From Streptomyces neyagawaensis (GTDB lineage: Bacteria; Actinomycetota; Actinomycetes; Streptomycetales; Streptomycetaceae): 64,000 nt of DNA. This document shows, piece after piece, positions 24,815 to 34,100 of the stretch. Each line of letters opens with the position of its first letter. Position 1 is the first letter of the stretch. The notes under the pieces are model-generated. The model saw only the letters and a program-made list of their open reading frames with translations. It did not search any database and was not told the origin of the DNA. The stretch lies in NCBI RefSeq assembly GCF_023516595.1, contig NZ_JAMGBG010000053.1, positions 62,001 to 126,000 on the forward strand, written 5' to 3'. The position numbers were made by a program, and so were the translations under genes.

Positions 24815-25642
24815 TCAGAGCACGTCGACGTAGTCCGACGCGCTGGTCGCGGCGCCGGTAGTCGAGTTGCCGTAGTACACCCATCGGAACGAACCGTCGG
24901 TGGAGGCGGTGACGCTCGCCTTGAGGCCGCCGGTGCTGCTGCTGGTGACCTTCTTGACCGTCTGGAAGGTGTCGGCGCCCTTGGCGCGGAACTGGAGGCT
25001 GACCGTACGCCCGCCGTAGGCGCCGTACGTCTTGGTGCTCCAGTTCGCCCGGGTCAGCTTGCCCGTGACGGTGATCGTCCTGCCCTTGGTGACCGGCTCC
25101 GGCGTGGCGTTGGCGGTCGCTCTGGCCGCGCGCTTGAGCTGAGCGGTCTTCGACCGCGTCTCCAGCTCCTCGGTCTTGAGACCGCCGTCGGCCTTCCACA
25201 GCCTGAGCGAGACGCCGACCTTCCACGTAGTGGCGTCGCTGTTGGAGTCGACGTGCTCCTGGCTCGGGTGCGGGTCGATGTAGAGCTCGCCCTCGCAGCG
25301 GGCGTGCTTGGAGTCGATCTCGTAGCAGGTGTAGCCGCCCGGCTGGATGAAGTTCTCGCCGGTGTCGGCCGCGCTCGCCATGGTGCCGCGGTAGAGGAAG
25401 GGGTACGCGTCGTAGCGGGAGGGGTCGGCCGTGCTGTACCCGCTCGGCAGAGCGATGTTGAAGGAGAGGGGCGGCTCCACCACCTTCGACGTGCCGACCA
25501 CGATCGGCTTGCCCTTGTTGATGACGATGTCCGACACGGTGATACCGGTGTCCGCCGCGCTGGCCGCCGGCGCGTTCAGCACGGAGAGCGCCAACGCTCC
25601 CGCGAGCGCGGCCACCGCGACGGTTCGTCTGCCTGTGTGCAT
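24815..25642 (-). CDS. Secreted protein of unknown function
   Basis: A 275-residue protein from ATG 25642, with GAAGAGG upstream and a clear Sec signal peptide (TGRRTVAVAALAGALALSVL, cleavage near ASAADT). The mature part is beta-rich: PIVVGTSKVVEPPLSF, a middle with two Cys (GGYTCYEI, HARCEGEL) likely to pair, and a C-terminal Ig-like or calcium-independent beta module (TITVTGKLTRANWSTKTYGA to GSFRWVYYGNSTTG) of a kind repeated in many Streptomyces extracellular proteins. The frame extends upstream without codon bias, so the longer form was not used. It converges with the RNA repair operon. Role unknown. Confidence 0.8.
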   Translation of the reverse strand: MHTGRRTVAVAALAGALALSVLNAPAASAADTGITVSDIVINKGKPIVVGTSKVVEPPLSFNIALPSGYSTADPSRYDAYPFLYRGTMASAADTGENFIQPGGYTCYEIDSKHARCEGELYIDPHPSQEHVDSNSDATTWKVGVSLRLWKADGGLKTEELETRSKTAQLKRAARATANATPEPVTKGRTITVTGKLTRANWSTKTYGAYGGRTVSLQFRAKGADTFQTVKKVTSSSTGGLKASVTASTDGSFRWVYYGNSTTGAATSASDYVDVL

Positions 25643-25753
25643 GCACACCTCTTCGAAGGAGATGAATGAAGGAGGCGGCACAGTACCAATGACGTGCACA
25701 TGCCTCATCGGGCGGCATGCCCCTGCGTTCGTCACGCTCGCCGTCTTCAGCAG

Positions 25754-25790
25754 CCGGTTGATATATTCACGGAAGCGATATATCAGCCGG
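25754..25790. promoter_or_regulatory. Operator-like palindrome before vapBC
   Basis: Two 13-base arms, CCGGTTGATATAT (25754-25766) and ATATATCAGCCGG (25778-25790), are inverted repeats with one mismatch and an 11-base spacer. The arm ATATAT also looks like a -10 box in this GC-rich DNA. It lies 17 bases before the vapB ATG, the expected place for autoregulation by a VapBC complex. Confidence 0.75.
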
Positions 25791-25807
25791 TCTTCCAGGA
25801 GGTCCGC

Positions 25808-26026
25808 ATGTCCAGGACGCTTGTCGACATCGACGACGACATGCTGGCCTTCGCGCAGCAGCAACTCGGCACCAAGACCAAGCGGGAGACGATCAATCGG
25901 GCACTGGCCATAGCGGCGGCGATCAGCACCGAAGACCGGGCACGCGCGCTGCGCTGGCTCCAGGCGAACGCCGACGCGTTCCTCGACTTCGACGTCCTCG
26001 AAGCCAGGGAGCGAGACGGGCTGTGA
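25808..26026 (+). CDS. vapB: VapB-type antitoxin
   Basis: A 72-residue protein, MSRTLVDIDDDMLAFAQQQL, with the short ribbon-helix-helix DNA-binding part typical of type II VapB antitoxins (TKTKRETINRALAIAA). A C-terminal tail should wrap the toxin. The ATG at 25808 follows a strong CCAGGAGG. The stop overlaps the vapC GTG by four bases (GTGA), so the two are translationally coupled. A palindrome just upstream is the likely autoregulatory site. Confidence 0.88.
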   Translation: MSRTLVDIDDDMLAFAQQQLGTKTKRETINRALAIAAAISTEDRARALRWLQANADAFLDFDVLEARERDGL

Positions 26027-26433
26027 CCTACTTGGCCGACACCTCCGCCGTGTGGCGTCTCCTGCGTGGCCAACTCGGCGCTCCGTGGCCCGACCGAGTG
26101 GCGCGCGGCCTTGTGGCCATCTGCCCTCCCGTCGAATCCGAACTGATGCCCGGACTGCGCGCCGACCGCGACTACGAACCCTTCTTCACCATGCTCGGCC
26201 AGTCCTTCGGCTGGGTTCCCGCAATCGACGACCCATGGCCGAAGATCATCGAGGTGCAGCGGGACCTGGTGAAGATCGGTCACCACCGCGGCCCGTCGCC
26301 GCTGGACATCCTGATCGCACTTACCGCCGAGCATCACGGCCTGACCCTGCTCCACGTCGACGACGACTTCGCCGCGATCGGTAAGGTCCGGCCCGACCTC
26401 TCCCTCGTCCGCGGACAGCACCCGGCCCTCTGA
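26023..26433 (+). CDS. vapC: VapC-type PIN-domain ribonuclease toxin
   Basis: A 136-residue PIN domain. The acidic metal-binding residues are in place: D6 (LADTSA), E38/E40 (PPVESEL), D95 (SPLDILI) and D113/D114 (HVDDDF). VapC toxins cut tRNA or rRNA at specific sites and are held inactive by VapB. The gene begins with GTG inside the vapB stop. It appears intact. The target RNA cannot be predicted from sequence. Confidence 0.9.
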   Translation: MTYLADTSAVWRLLRGQLGAPWPDRVARGLVAICPPVESELMPGLRADRDYEPFFTMLGQSFGWVPAIDDPWPKIIEVQRDLVKIGHHRGPSPLDILIALTAEHHGLTLLHVDDDFAAIGKVRPDLSLVRGQHPAL

Positions 26434-26447
26434 GAGGTACGCGGGGG

Positions 26448-26654
26448 TCAGCTACCAGCCGCGTACGTCACGAACTCCGCCCACGCGTCCCGCGTGAGCG
26501 CTAGCTGAGGACCGGCGAGGTTCTTGGAGTCGCGGACGTGGACGGTGCCGGGGGGTTGGGCGACCTCGACGCAGGACTCGCCATCGGTGCCGCTGCTGTA
26601 GCTGCTCTTGAACCAGGCAAGTTCGGAGGCGTCCCCGGGGGCCTTGCGCATCAT
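26448..26654 (-). CDS. DUF397 (BldB-like) small protein
   Basis: A 68-residue protein with the DUF397 signature: ELAWFKSSYSSGTDGESCVE, VHVRDSKN, and a Trp/Phe-containing end (RDAWAEFVTYAAG). This family contains BldB-like proteins that work with a DUF5753 regulator encoded beside them. The ATG overlaps the stop of that regulator (ATGATGA region); 26651 is an alternative start. Confidence 0.92.
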   Translation of the reverse strand: MMRKAPGDASELAWFKSSYSSGTDGESCVEVAQPPGTVHVRDSKNLAGPQLALTRDAWAEFVTYAAGS

Positions 26655-27526
26655 GTCTCTCCCAGCAGTTGCTCGATGAAGGCCAGCGACTCCCGTGGTG
26701 GGAGGGCCTGCGCCCGGATGGTGCCATACCGCAACTCAAGGATGCGGAGCTGCCTCGGGTCGGAGACAGGCCGCCCGCTGAACTTGCCGTCGGAGCGCCC
26801 CACCGCCGTACCGTCCGGGAACTTCAGCAACTCGATGTTGCCGTCCAGCCCAGGGTGGGCATCGGTGTTCGTCGGCATGACCTGAAGCGTGACGTGGTTC
26901 AAGCGCCCCACCTCCAGCAGACGTTCGAGCTGCCGTCGCCACACCATTGTGCCCCCGACCTGTCGGCGCAACGGAGCCTCTTCCAGGACGAAGTGCACGG
27001 ACGGAGCCGGGTCACGCTCGAAGACCGCCTGCCGGGCCAGACGAGCGGCCACCATGCGTTCCACATCGTCCGGCGAGTACGGAGGCTGCGCCGCCCCGAT
27101 CACGGCCCGCGCATGCTCCGGAGTCTGCAAGAGGCCGTGGACGCTGTTGCACTCGTACAGCCCGATTTCGACCGCCTTGGCCTCCAGCTTCCCCAGCGCG
27201 CGCACCTTCTTCGGGTACCGGACCTTCTTCACGTCCTCCCAGGCCGCCGCGATGAGCCCGCCCGCGTTCAACACCGTGTCGGCCTTGTCCAGATACTCCT
27301 GCCTGGGAATCCGCTTCCCACCCTCGATCTTGTAGACGAGATCCTCGCCGTACCCGACCGCCCTCCCGAAGTCGGCGGCCCGCATCCCCACCGCCTCCCG
27401 CCGCAGCTTCAACTGCCGCCCGACCGTGGCGATGACCGCCACTCCCCACTCGTCGTCCGGATCCACCTCCCAGCCCGGCTCGTCGGCCTCCGTCTTGAGC
27501 CGCCCCGCCTCGCCGTCCACCAACAT
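26651..27526 (-). CDS. XRE-type regulator with DUF5753 (WhiJ-like)
   Basis: A 291-residue protein. An N-terminal helix-turn-helix (VGRQLKLRREAVGMRAADFG to KIEGGKRIP) is followed by the DUF5753 sensor domain (LQTPEHARAVI, HFVLEEAPLRRQVGG, LQVMPTNTDAHPGLDG). GGAGAGGTGCGCG ahead of ATG 27526 decides the start. With the DUF397 gene downstream and the divergent ATPase gene, it forms the WhiJ/BldB/AbaA-like trio that is present in many copies per Streptomyces genome and linked to development and antibiotic control. Confidence 0.93.
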   Translation of the reverse strand: MLVDGEAGRLKTEADEPGWEVDPDDEWGVAVIATVGRQLKLRREAVGMRAADFGRAVGYGEDLVYKIEGGKRIPRQEYLDKADTVLNAGGLIAAAWEDVKKVRYPKKVRALGKLEAKAVEIGLYECNSVHGLLQTPEHARAVIGAAQPPYSPDDVERMVAARLARQAVFERDPAPSVHFVLEEAPLRRQVGGTMVWRRQLERLLEVGRLNHVTLQVMPTNTDAHPGLDGNIELLKFPDGTAVGRSDGKFSGRPVSDPRQLRILELRYGTIRAQALPPRESLAFIEQLLGET

Positions 27527-27643
27527 CGCGCACCTCTCCGCCGCACCGTCGCGCCTCAACGCCCCCTACCCGTACGGCCCTTCCAGACAGGCCCGACACG
27601 ACCGGACAACGTCCGGACAGTCACCGTACGTATCAGCGCAGTC

Positions 27644-27655
27644 ACTGTTCACAGT
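27644..27655. promoter_or_regulatory. Palindrome between divergent regulator and ATPase genes
   Basis: ACTGTTCACAGT is a 5-bp inverted repeat with a 2-base centre. A second palindrome, GTCCGGAC, lies at 27611-27618. Both sit in the 155-base divergent spacer and are candidate binding sites for the DUF5753 regulator. Confidence 0.4.
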
Positions 27656-27681
27656 ACGTGCGCGCCGCCACGCTGAGTGAT

Positions 27682-28173
27682 GTGAATACGGAAACCGTCA
27701 GCCCTGACACCGAACACCGCAGCCCCATCCGCAACTTCAGCGTGCGGCTGTCCTCCACACCACGCGGAGCCCGCCTCGCCCGTCTGCTCGCGACCGAGCA
27801 ACTGCGCAGCTGGGGACTGCCACCCGACCCGGCGGAGCACATCGTCGCGGAGCTGGCGGCCAACGCGGCGACACACGGGCGGGTACAGGGGCGCGATTTC
27901 GAGGTGACGCTCTACGTCATCGGCGACACCCTCCGCATCGAGGTCACCGACACCCGCGCCGAACGGCTTCCTTCCACCCGGCACCCTGACTCCAACGACG
28001 AGTCCGGACGGGGTCTGCTTCTGATCGAGGCACTCGCGGACCGCTGGGGAACCACGCCGGGGCGTCCCCCACGCAAGACCATCTGGGCGGAGGTCCACCT
28101 CCGCCCGACACCGGCACCCAGCGGCACGTGCTTCGGTGGTACGGGCCGTCTTTTCCAAAGAACTCACAGGTGA
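27682..28173 (+). CDS. Anti-sigma-factor-like ATP-binding protein (HATPase_c_2)
   Basis: A 163-residue GHKL ATPase of the RsbW/SpoIIAB type. The N-box is EHIVAELAANAATHG, the G1 region IEVTDTRAE and the G2 region DESGRGLLLIEALADRWG. Such proteins (AbaA-like in Streptomyces) pair with WhiJ/BldB-type genes; their substrate is usually unknown. The start is uncertain: GTG 27682 is chosen for the usual N-terminal length, and GTG 27658 would add eight residues. Neither has a good ribosome site. Confidence 0.85.
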   Translation: MNTETVSPDTEHRSPIRNFSVRLSSTPRGARLARLLATEQLRSWGLPPDPAEHIVAELAANAATHGRVQGRDFEVTLYVIGDTLRIEVTDTRAERLPSTRHPDSNDESGRGLLLIEALADRWGTTPGRPPRKTIWAEVHLRPTPAPSGTCFGGTGRLFQRTHR

Positions 28174-28372
28174 AAGAACCCCCACCAAGCCCCACCCCTC
28201 CCGCCCGCCGAGCGGCCTCACCCTCGCGAGTGAACATCGCCAACTCGGCTGGCGCGGGGACTGGTTGCGGGCCTTACTCTCAGCGCAACGCAACCGCAGA
28301 CATGCGACGGCCCCCGCCGGGACGGCAATCCCATTGCGAGGGCCTGACCACCGAGGAAGTAGGAGCTTCCCG

Positions 28373-29275
28373 ATGGATACGCAGAACCCTAGCGCGCCCC
28401 CGCGCGCCCACGCCCGGCTTGCCGACAACAAACACCCGAACCGACGGGTCCGCTCCGGCTCCAGCGACGGCGGTCTGGTCCACGACCACACCCGCCACAC
28501 CACCCGCTTCACGGTGATCGGCAACCACCTCGCGCGGCACCCGGAGCTGTCACTCCTGGCGATCGGGCTGGCCACGCACATCCAGTCGCTGCCGCAGAGC
28601 GCCCGCGTCGACATCAAGAGCCTCGCGGCCCGCTTCACGGAGGGCGCGACCCGTATCGCGGCGGCGCTGCGCGAGCTGGAGACCCACGGCTACCTGCGCC
28701 GCGAGCGCGTACGCACACCCGCGGGCCGTATCGTCACCCGCACGGTCTCCTGCAACCAGCCCGGTCGCGGCGGCCACGCGGAGGCCGAGTCCGCACGCCA
28801 CCCGCACCCGTCCCGCCCGGCGAAGAAGCAGCCCCGCAAGGCCCTCCCCGCCGTCCCCCAGCCCGCCTACCGCTCCCCCACCCTCCTCCAGACCGCCACC
28901 GACCTCCTCGCCGAGCTGCGCCGCACGGACCCCCGCCTCCTCCTCTCGGCCTGCGACACCGCCCACCTCGCCCCGGGCGTGGCCGCCTGGCTGGAGCGCG
29001 ACCTCAGCCCCACCGCCGTACGCCACGCCCTGGCGAAAGACCTCCCGTCGGAGCCGATCCACCGCCCGGCCGCCCTCCTGGCCCACCGCCTCACGGCCCA
29101 GCTGCCACCCCCGCCGCCGTTCCGGGCGCCCGCGGCACCACCGGCCGTCCGGGTCGAGTACCCGATGACGAACTGCGACGGCTGCGACCGCGGCTTCCGA
29201 GGCCCGAAGGGCAGCCGCTGCCGTGACTGCAGGCCCCAGCCCCACGCCCGACCTAACGGAGGCCACCTAGCATGA
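28373..29275 (+). CDS. Winged-helix protein with Cys-rich tail
   Basis: A 300-residue protein from ATG 28373 with AGGAG eight bases upstream. A helix-turn-helix region (residues ~50-110; LSLLAIGLATHIQSL, VDIKSLAARFTEGATRIAAA, LRRERVRTPAGRIVTR) resembles replication-initiator or MarR-like winged helices that read rounds of DNA. A Pro-rich linker follows. The end has two C-x2-C pairs (CDGCDRGFRG, RCRDCRP) fit for zinc. Proteins like this are common in Streptomyces and uncharacterised. The TGA overlaps an ATG of the next gene. Confidence 0.8.
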   Translation: MDTQNPSAPPRAHARLADNKHPNRRVRSGSSDGGLVHDHTRHTTRFTVIGNHLARHPELSLLAIGLATHIQSLPQSARVDIKSLAARFTEGATRIAAALRELETHGYLRRERVRTPAGRIVTRTVSCNQPGRGGHAEAESARHPHPSRPAKKQPRKALPAVPQPAYRSPTLLQTATDLLAELRRTDPRLLLSACDTAHLAPGVAAWLERDLSPTAVRHALAKDLPSEPIHRPAALLAHRLTAQLPPPPPFRAPAAPPAVRVEYPMTNCDGCDRGFRGPKGSRCRDCRPQPHARPNGGHLA

Positions 29276-29322
29276 ACGTGACGATCCTTGCCCCCGGGCA
29301 CAGACGACGAGGAGCGAGCGCC

Positions 29323-29922
29323 ATGACCATCGCCCCGGACGACTCACAGCACGGCTCCTCCCACGTCTACCAGGCCATGCGGGACTTCGTTCAGTCGATG
29401 GACGACACCCTCCCCGGCAAATTCGAGATCACCAAGGAAGGGATCGTCCACGACATGATGGCGCCCATCGGACCGCACGAACTCACCGTGCTGCGCCTAC
29501 GAAAGCGCCTGGAAAGGGCGATGCCGGAAGAGATCGTGGCGCATACGGGTGAGCCGGACGTGGAGGGCGAAGCCGAAGGCATCATGCGACGCCCCGACGT
29601 GATGGTGATCGCCGAAGCCGACATGGAGGTCGAGGGAGCCTTCGATCCCCGCACCATTCACGCCGCCGTCGAGGTCGTTTCCCGTTCCAACCCCGACAAC
29701 GACTGGGTCACCAAGATGCGTGACTACCCGCTGCTCGGCATCCCCGTGTACGCGGTCTTCGACCCCCGCACCGGCACGGGCGCCGTCCTCACGGACATAC
29801 ACTCCACCCCGGACGGCCCCCGCTACGCGACCCGCAAGGACTTCGTCTACGGCGAGGACGTCACCATCGCCGACTGGACCATCTCCACGGAGAACCTGCC
29901 CCGCTACCCGGACAGGAGCTGA
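29323..29922 (+). CDS. Uma2-family (DUF820) nuclease-like protein
   Basis: A 199-residue protein with the PD-(D/E)XK nuclease fold of the Uma2 family: RRPDVMVIAEAD, AAVEVVSRSNPDND and the lysine in VTKMRDYPLLGI, then YAVFDPR. Members are very numerous in Streptomyces and their biological role is unsettled. Two starts are possible: ATG 29272, which overlaps the preceding stop and has GGAGG, and ATG 29323 (MTIAPDDSQ), used here because it gives the usual family N-terminus. Confidence 0.85.
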   Translation: MTIAPDDSQHGSSHVYQAMRDFVQSMDDTLPGKFEITKEGIVHDMMAPIGPHELTVLRLRKRLERAMPEEIVAHTGEPDVEGEAEGIMRRPDVMVIAEADMEVEGAFDPRTIHAAVEVVSRSNPDNDWVTKMRDYPLLGIPVYAVFDPRTGTGAVLTDIHSTPDGPRYATRKDFVYGEDVTIADWTISTENLPRYPDRS

Positions 29923-29935
29923 GGGCGGCTCCCGC

Positions 29936-31015
29936 TCACCGCCCCGCCGCCAGCCCCTCCCGCAGCGCCTCGTACGCCGGCTTGCGGCCGTACGTCTCGT
30001 CCATCGGGGTCGCCGAGCCCTCGCCCTCGAAGACGCCCGGCACCCAGGAGTACTTGTCGGTGAAGCCCCACACCGTGAACGACTTGCAGCTCCGGGCGCC
30101 CAGGCAGGCGTCCAGCAGACGGCGGTAGTAGCTCGCCTGGGTCGCCTGCTTCGTCTCGTCGACCGGCAGGATCATCCGCACGTCGACCTCGGTGAACGCG
30201 GTCTGCATCCCCAGCGCCCCGAAGCGGGCGAGGTTCTCGGCGACCTGCCCCGGGAAGCCGTACTGGATGGCGAGATGGCCCTGGATGCCGAAGCCCTGGA
30301 CGGGGACGCCCTCGGCGCGCAGCCGCTTCGCCAGTTCGTAGTAGGCGGTGGACTTCGCGTTGACGCCCTCGACGTTGTAGTCGTTGAGGAACAGCTTCGC
30401 CTTCGGGTCGGCCGCGTGGGCCCAGCGGAACGCGTCCGCGATGTAGGAGGGGCCCAGTTCCCGCAGCCAGATCGAGTTGCGCAGGCTGCCGTCCTCCTCG
30501 AAGACCTCGTTCACCACGTCCCACTGCTGGATCTTCCCCTTGTACCGCTTCACCTCGGCGGTGATGTGGTCGCGGAGGATCTTCCGCAGCTCGTCCCGCT
30601 TGATCGAGCCGTCCTCCACGCCGCTGGTCAGCCAGGCCGGCAGCTGGCTGTGCCAGACCAGGGTGTGGCCCCGGACGACCTGCCCGTGCGCCCGGGCGAA
30701 GCGGACCAGGTCGTCGGCCGGCTTCCAGTTGTGGACACCCCGCTCGGGCTCCACCGACTCCCACTTCATGACGTTCTCGGCGGTGACCGAGTTGTAGTCG
30801 CGGACCGTCGTCCTGCGGTACGCCCGGTCGTCCGCGAGCGCCGTCATGTCCACGGCCGTCCCGATGCGTACGCCCGCGCGAGCGGCCAGCGCGCGCAGCG
30901 ACGGCCCTTCCCCTCCCTCACTCGCCGTCGCCGGCTGCACGGCGACCACCGTGGACAGGAGTGTCCCGGCGGCCAGCGCGAGCGCGGGCAGGCGGAAGCG
31001 GTTCATGTGCCTCAT
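29936..31015 (-). CDS. Secreted GH10 endo-1,4-beta-xylanase
   Basis: A 359-residue enzyme with a Sec-type signal peptide (FRLPALALAAGTLLSTVVAV, cleavage near ATA-SEG) and one GH10 TIM barrel. The acid/base E170 lies in WDVVNE and the nucleophile E276 in TEVDVR. The substrate-binding MKWESVEP, HTLVWHSQLP and FLNDYN are present. There is no carbohydrate-binding module. It lies 89 bases downstream of the GH115 gene on the same strand, so xylan backbone cleavage and side-chain removal are probably co-expressed. Confidence 0.96.
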   Translation of the reverse strand: MRHMNRFRLPALALAAGTLLSTVVAVQPATASEGGEGPSLRALAARAGVRIGTAVDMTALADDRAYRRTTVRDYNSVTAENVMKWESVEPERGVHNWKPADDLVRFARAHGQVVRGHTLVWHSQLPAWLTSGVEDGSIKRDELRKILRDHITAEVKRYKGKIQQWDVVNEVFEEDGSLRNSIWLRELGPSYIADAFRWAHAADPKAKLFLNDYNVEGVNAKSTAYYELAKRLRAEGVPVQGFGIQGHLAIQYGFPGQVAENLARFGALGMQTAFTEVDVRMILPVDETKQATQASYYRRLLDACLGARSCKSFTVWGFTDKYSWVPGVFEGEGSATPMDETYGRKPAYEALREGLAAGR

Positions 31016-31104
31016 GCGTGGTTCCTCTCTCAGTTCCGGCTCTCAGCGCCGGCAGTCAGGTACGCCGAACCGGGCGCGTCGGCGGCGGCTCACAGCCCCG
31101 GCAG

Positions 31105-34100
31105 TCAGATGCGCCGGCTCTCCAGCGGTCCCAGATACGTCGGTGTCAGCCCACCCGTGTCGATCACCAGGCGTTGCAGGATCACCGTCGGGTCGACCAT
31201 CCAGAACTTCAGGCGCCGCACCCCGGGCCCGGCGACGGTGTGCCGGGTCGCCGTCGCGTTCACGTTGTCGGAGGTGTTGCGCGCCCACTGCTTGTTCATG
31301 AGCCCGTCGTCGGCGCCGGTGACGGCATGGATGTCGACGACCTGGGGTTCCGCGTCGTCGAAGGACACCGCGTAGCGCAGGCCGCCCGTCGGGAGGGCGG
31401 GGTTCCGCGGCGAGACGTACGCCCACACGGTCACCTCGCCGCCCGCCGGCACCGACAGCAGGGCGACCTCGTACTCCAGTCGCGGTCCGGCCCCACCCGG
31501 TGTCCGTCGCGCCGCTGTCACCGGCCACGGGGTCATCCCCGCTCCCGTACGGCCGATCCGCTCGATCCGCCGCCAGCGGACCCGGCCGCCGGACGAGCCC
31601 ACGGCCCGCTCATGGTGCTCCGCGTCGATCGCGACGTACCCGCCCGCCTCGACGAACCCCCTCAGCGCCCGCGCCTGCCGGGCCGACGGCTTCTCGGCGA
31701 CCGCCTTCACCGTCACCGAGGCCCCCGCCCCGCTCACCGTCAGCGTCCCCTCCGCGCCGCCGGCCGGCACCCGCGCCCAGTCCACCCGCACGGCCAGCCG
31801 GACCTGCTGGTCGACCCGGCCGCGCGACCGGTCGACGATCAGCCACGGCACCGACGGCTCGACGCGGTACGAGAAGGGCGTACGGCCCCGGTTGAAGATC
31901 TCGACGTACTGCCGGGGCCGCGTCTGGTACGGGCTGAACACCGGGAGCACCGCCGCCGTGCCGGACGCGCCGCCCGGCCACCACGCCCCCCGGTCGTCCG
32001 CCCCGTCGACGGCGACTCCCAGCTCCGCGGGCTCCGGCACCTCGATCCGCCGCACCTTGGGGAAGATCTCGTCCGGCAGCGCCTGGTGGTCCTTCTCGGG
32101 CTGCTGCCATCCGGCGTTGGAGCCGTAGCGTTCGACGTCGCCGTACCCGATGTGCGGCTGGGTCTGGAAGCCGCGCCACTTCCCGTCGGCGGCCTCGGTG
32201 TTGAAGCGGTCGGCGAGGGCGAAGTCCCTGGCCAGGCCCGCCTCCGCGGCGGCCGCCCGGTCGTTCGTCGCCGCCCGCCCCTGCCGCGCGTACAGCAGGT
32301 TCGTGAACTCGTCCTCCCGTAAGCCGTACAGATTGGCCGTCGCCAGCACCGGATAGCCGACCATCTCGAACCACGCGTCCTGGACTCCCGCCGGCAGCTT
32401 CCGCCCCAGCCGCTCCGTCCGCCGGGCCAGCGCGCGCCACTCCTCGGTGACCCGCTCCAGTTCGTGGTGGCCGAAGTAGAACGGCGTCTCCTTGTCGTCG
32501 TAGACGATCGCCCGCTCGTCCTTCGTCGGGTCCTTCGACGGGTCGAGGGTGATCCGCCGGTTCAGCAGCTCGGGTTTGCGGCGGGCCTGCAACTGCCCGT
32601 ACGCGCTCAGCACCTCGGCGATCTCGGCGGCGAACCGCCCGCCGAAGTTCTGCCGGGCGAACCCCCGCTCCCACTCCTCCAGGTTCTCCAGCCCCCAACG
32701 CCCTGGTCTCCAGGCGTAGTTCAGGAAGAACTCGGTGGGCAGCTCGTTCCCCTTCAGGTCGCCGACGTTCGCCACCCACAGGCCGTGGTTGCCGTAGGCA
32801 TCGGCCGTGTGGAGCTGCTCCCAGAGGTTGGCGAGGTTCGTGGTGTCGACCCACTTGTAGTTGCGGCCGACGCCCACATAGTCGAAGTGGTAGTACAACC
32901 CGTAGCCCCCGGGTCGGGGCTCCCGTGGGTCGGGATGCTTACGGATGTTCCCCCAGTTGTCGTCCGTCAGGACGACCGTCACATCGTCCGGCGCCCTGAG
33001 TCCCCGGTCCCAGTACCGCTGGACCTCCTTGTAGAGGGTCCACACCTGCGGGGTCTCGTCCGCCGGCCTCCCGGTCACCTCCTCGATGATCCGGCGCTGC
33101 GTGGCGATGATCTCCGTCATGAGCTCGATGCCGTCGCCGTCGGGCAGGCTCGTGTCCCCGTTCCCCCGCATCCCCAGGGTGACGACGCCCTCGAAGTCCT
33201 CGTCGACCATGCGCCGGATGCCGTCCCGCCAGTAGGCCCGGATGGCGTCGGCGTTCCGCCGGTACGACCACTCCCCGGTGCCCCCGTAGGGGTCTCGGCC
33301 GGGGGTCACGATCGCCCCGGAGGAGTCCCTGACCGCCGGCACGGCGTGACGGTTCCACTCCTCGATGCCCCGCATCATGGGCGCCTCGTGAGACGTGCCC
33401 ATGACAATCCCGTACTCCTTGGCGCGCGCGTGGTTCTCCGGGTCGTCCTCGGCGAACGCCCGCCCCCACACCGCCGGCCAGACGTAGTTCCCCTTCAGCC
33501 GGAGCAGCACCTCGAAGACCTTGGCCCAGAAGTCGGCGGTGAACCCACCGGGATACCCGGGCGCCTTGCCGGGCCCGAAGAACGCCGGCGCCCAGGTCCC
33601 GAGCGCCGGGTTCTCGTCGTTGATGAAGACCCCCCGGTACTTCACCGCCGGCGTGCCCTGGCTGTACCGGCCCGGCAGCACGTACACCTCGTCCCGGCGC
33701 ACCGGCGGCACGTCGTCCCACCAGTACCAGGGGGAGACCCCGATGCCGTACGACACGTCGTACACCCCGAAGATCGTGCCGCGCGGATCGCTGCCCGCGA
33801 CCACGAACGCCCGCTCCACCCCGGGCATCGGCCGCTCCACGACCGTCTGCAACGAGGTCTCCCACTTCCCCCGCACCCCGCTGACGTCGAGCTTCCCCGC
33901 GCTCACGAGCCCGTCGATCAGCGGGCTCCGCCCGATGGTCCCCACCAGGACCACCTCACGGCCCATCGAGCCCCCCGGGCGCACCCCCGTGACCCGCTCG
34001 ATGTCGTCCCGTAGATCCCCCGCTACCCGTACGACTCCGGGGTGATCCTCGGAACTCACCACGACCGGCACACCGACCAGCGAAAACGCGCCGGGGGCCG

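Noticed and set aside
24794..25807. Signs of an integrated element around vapBC (att sites, integrase)
   Set aside because: No integrase, tRNA-end duplication or flanking direct repeat was found. Only the operator palindrome is present.
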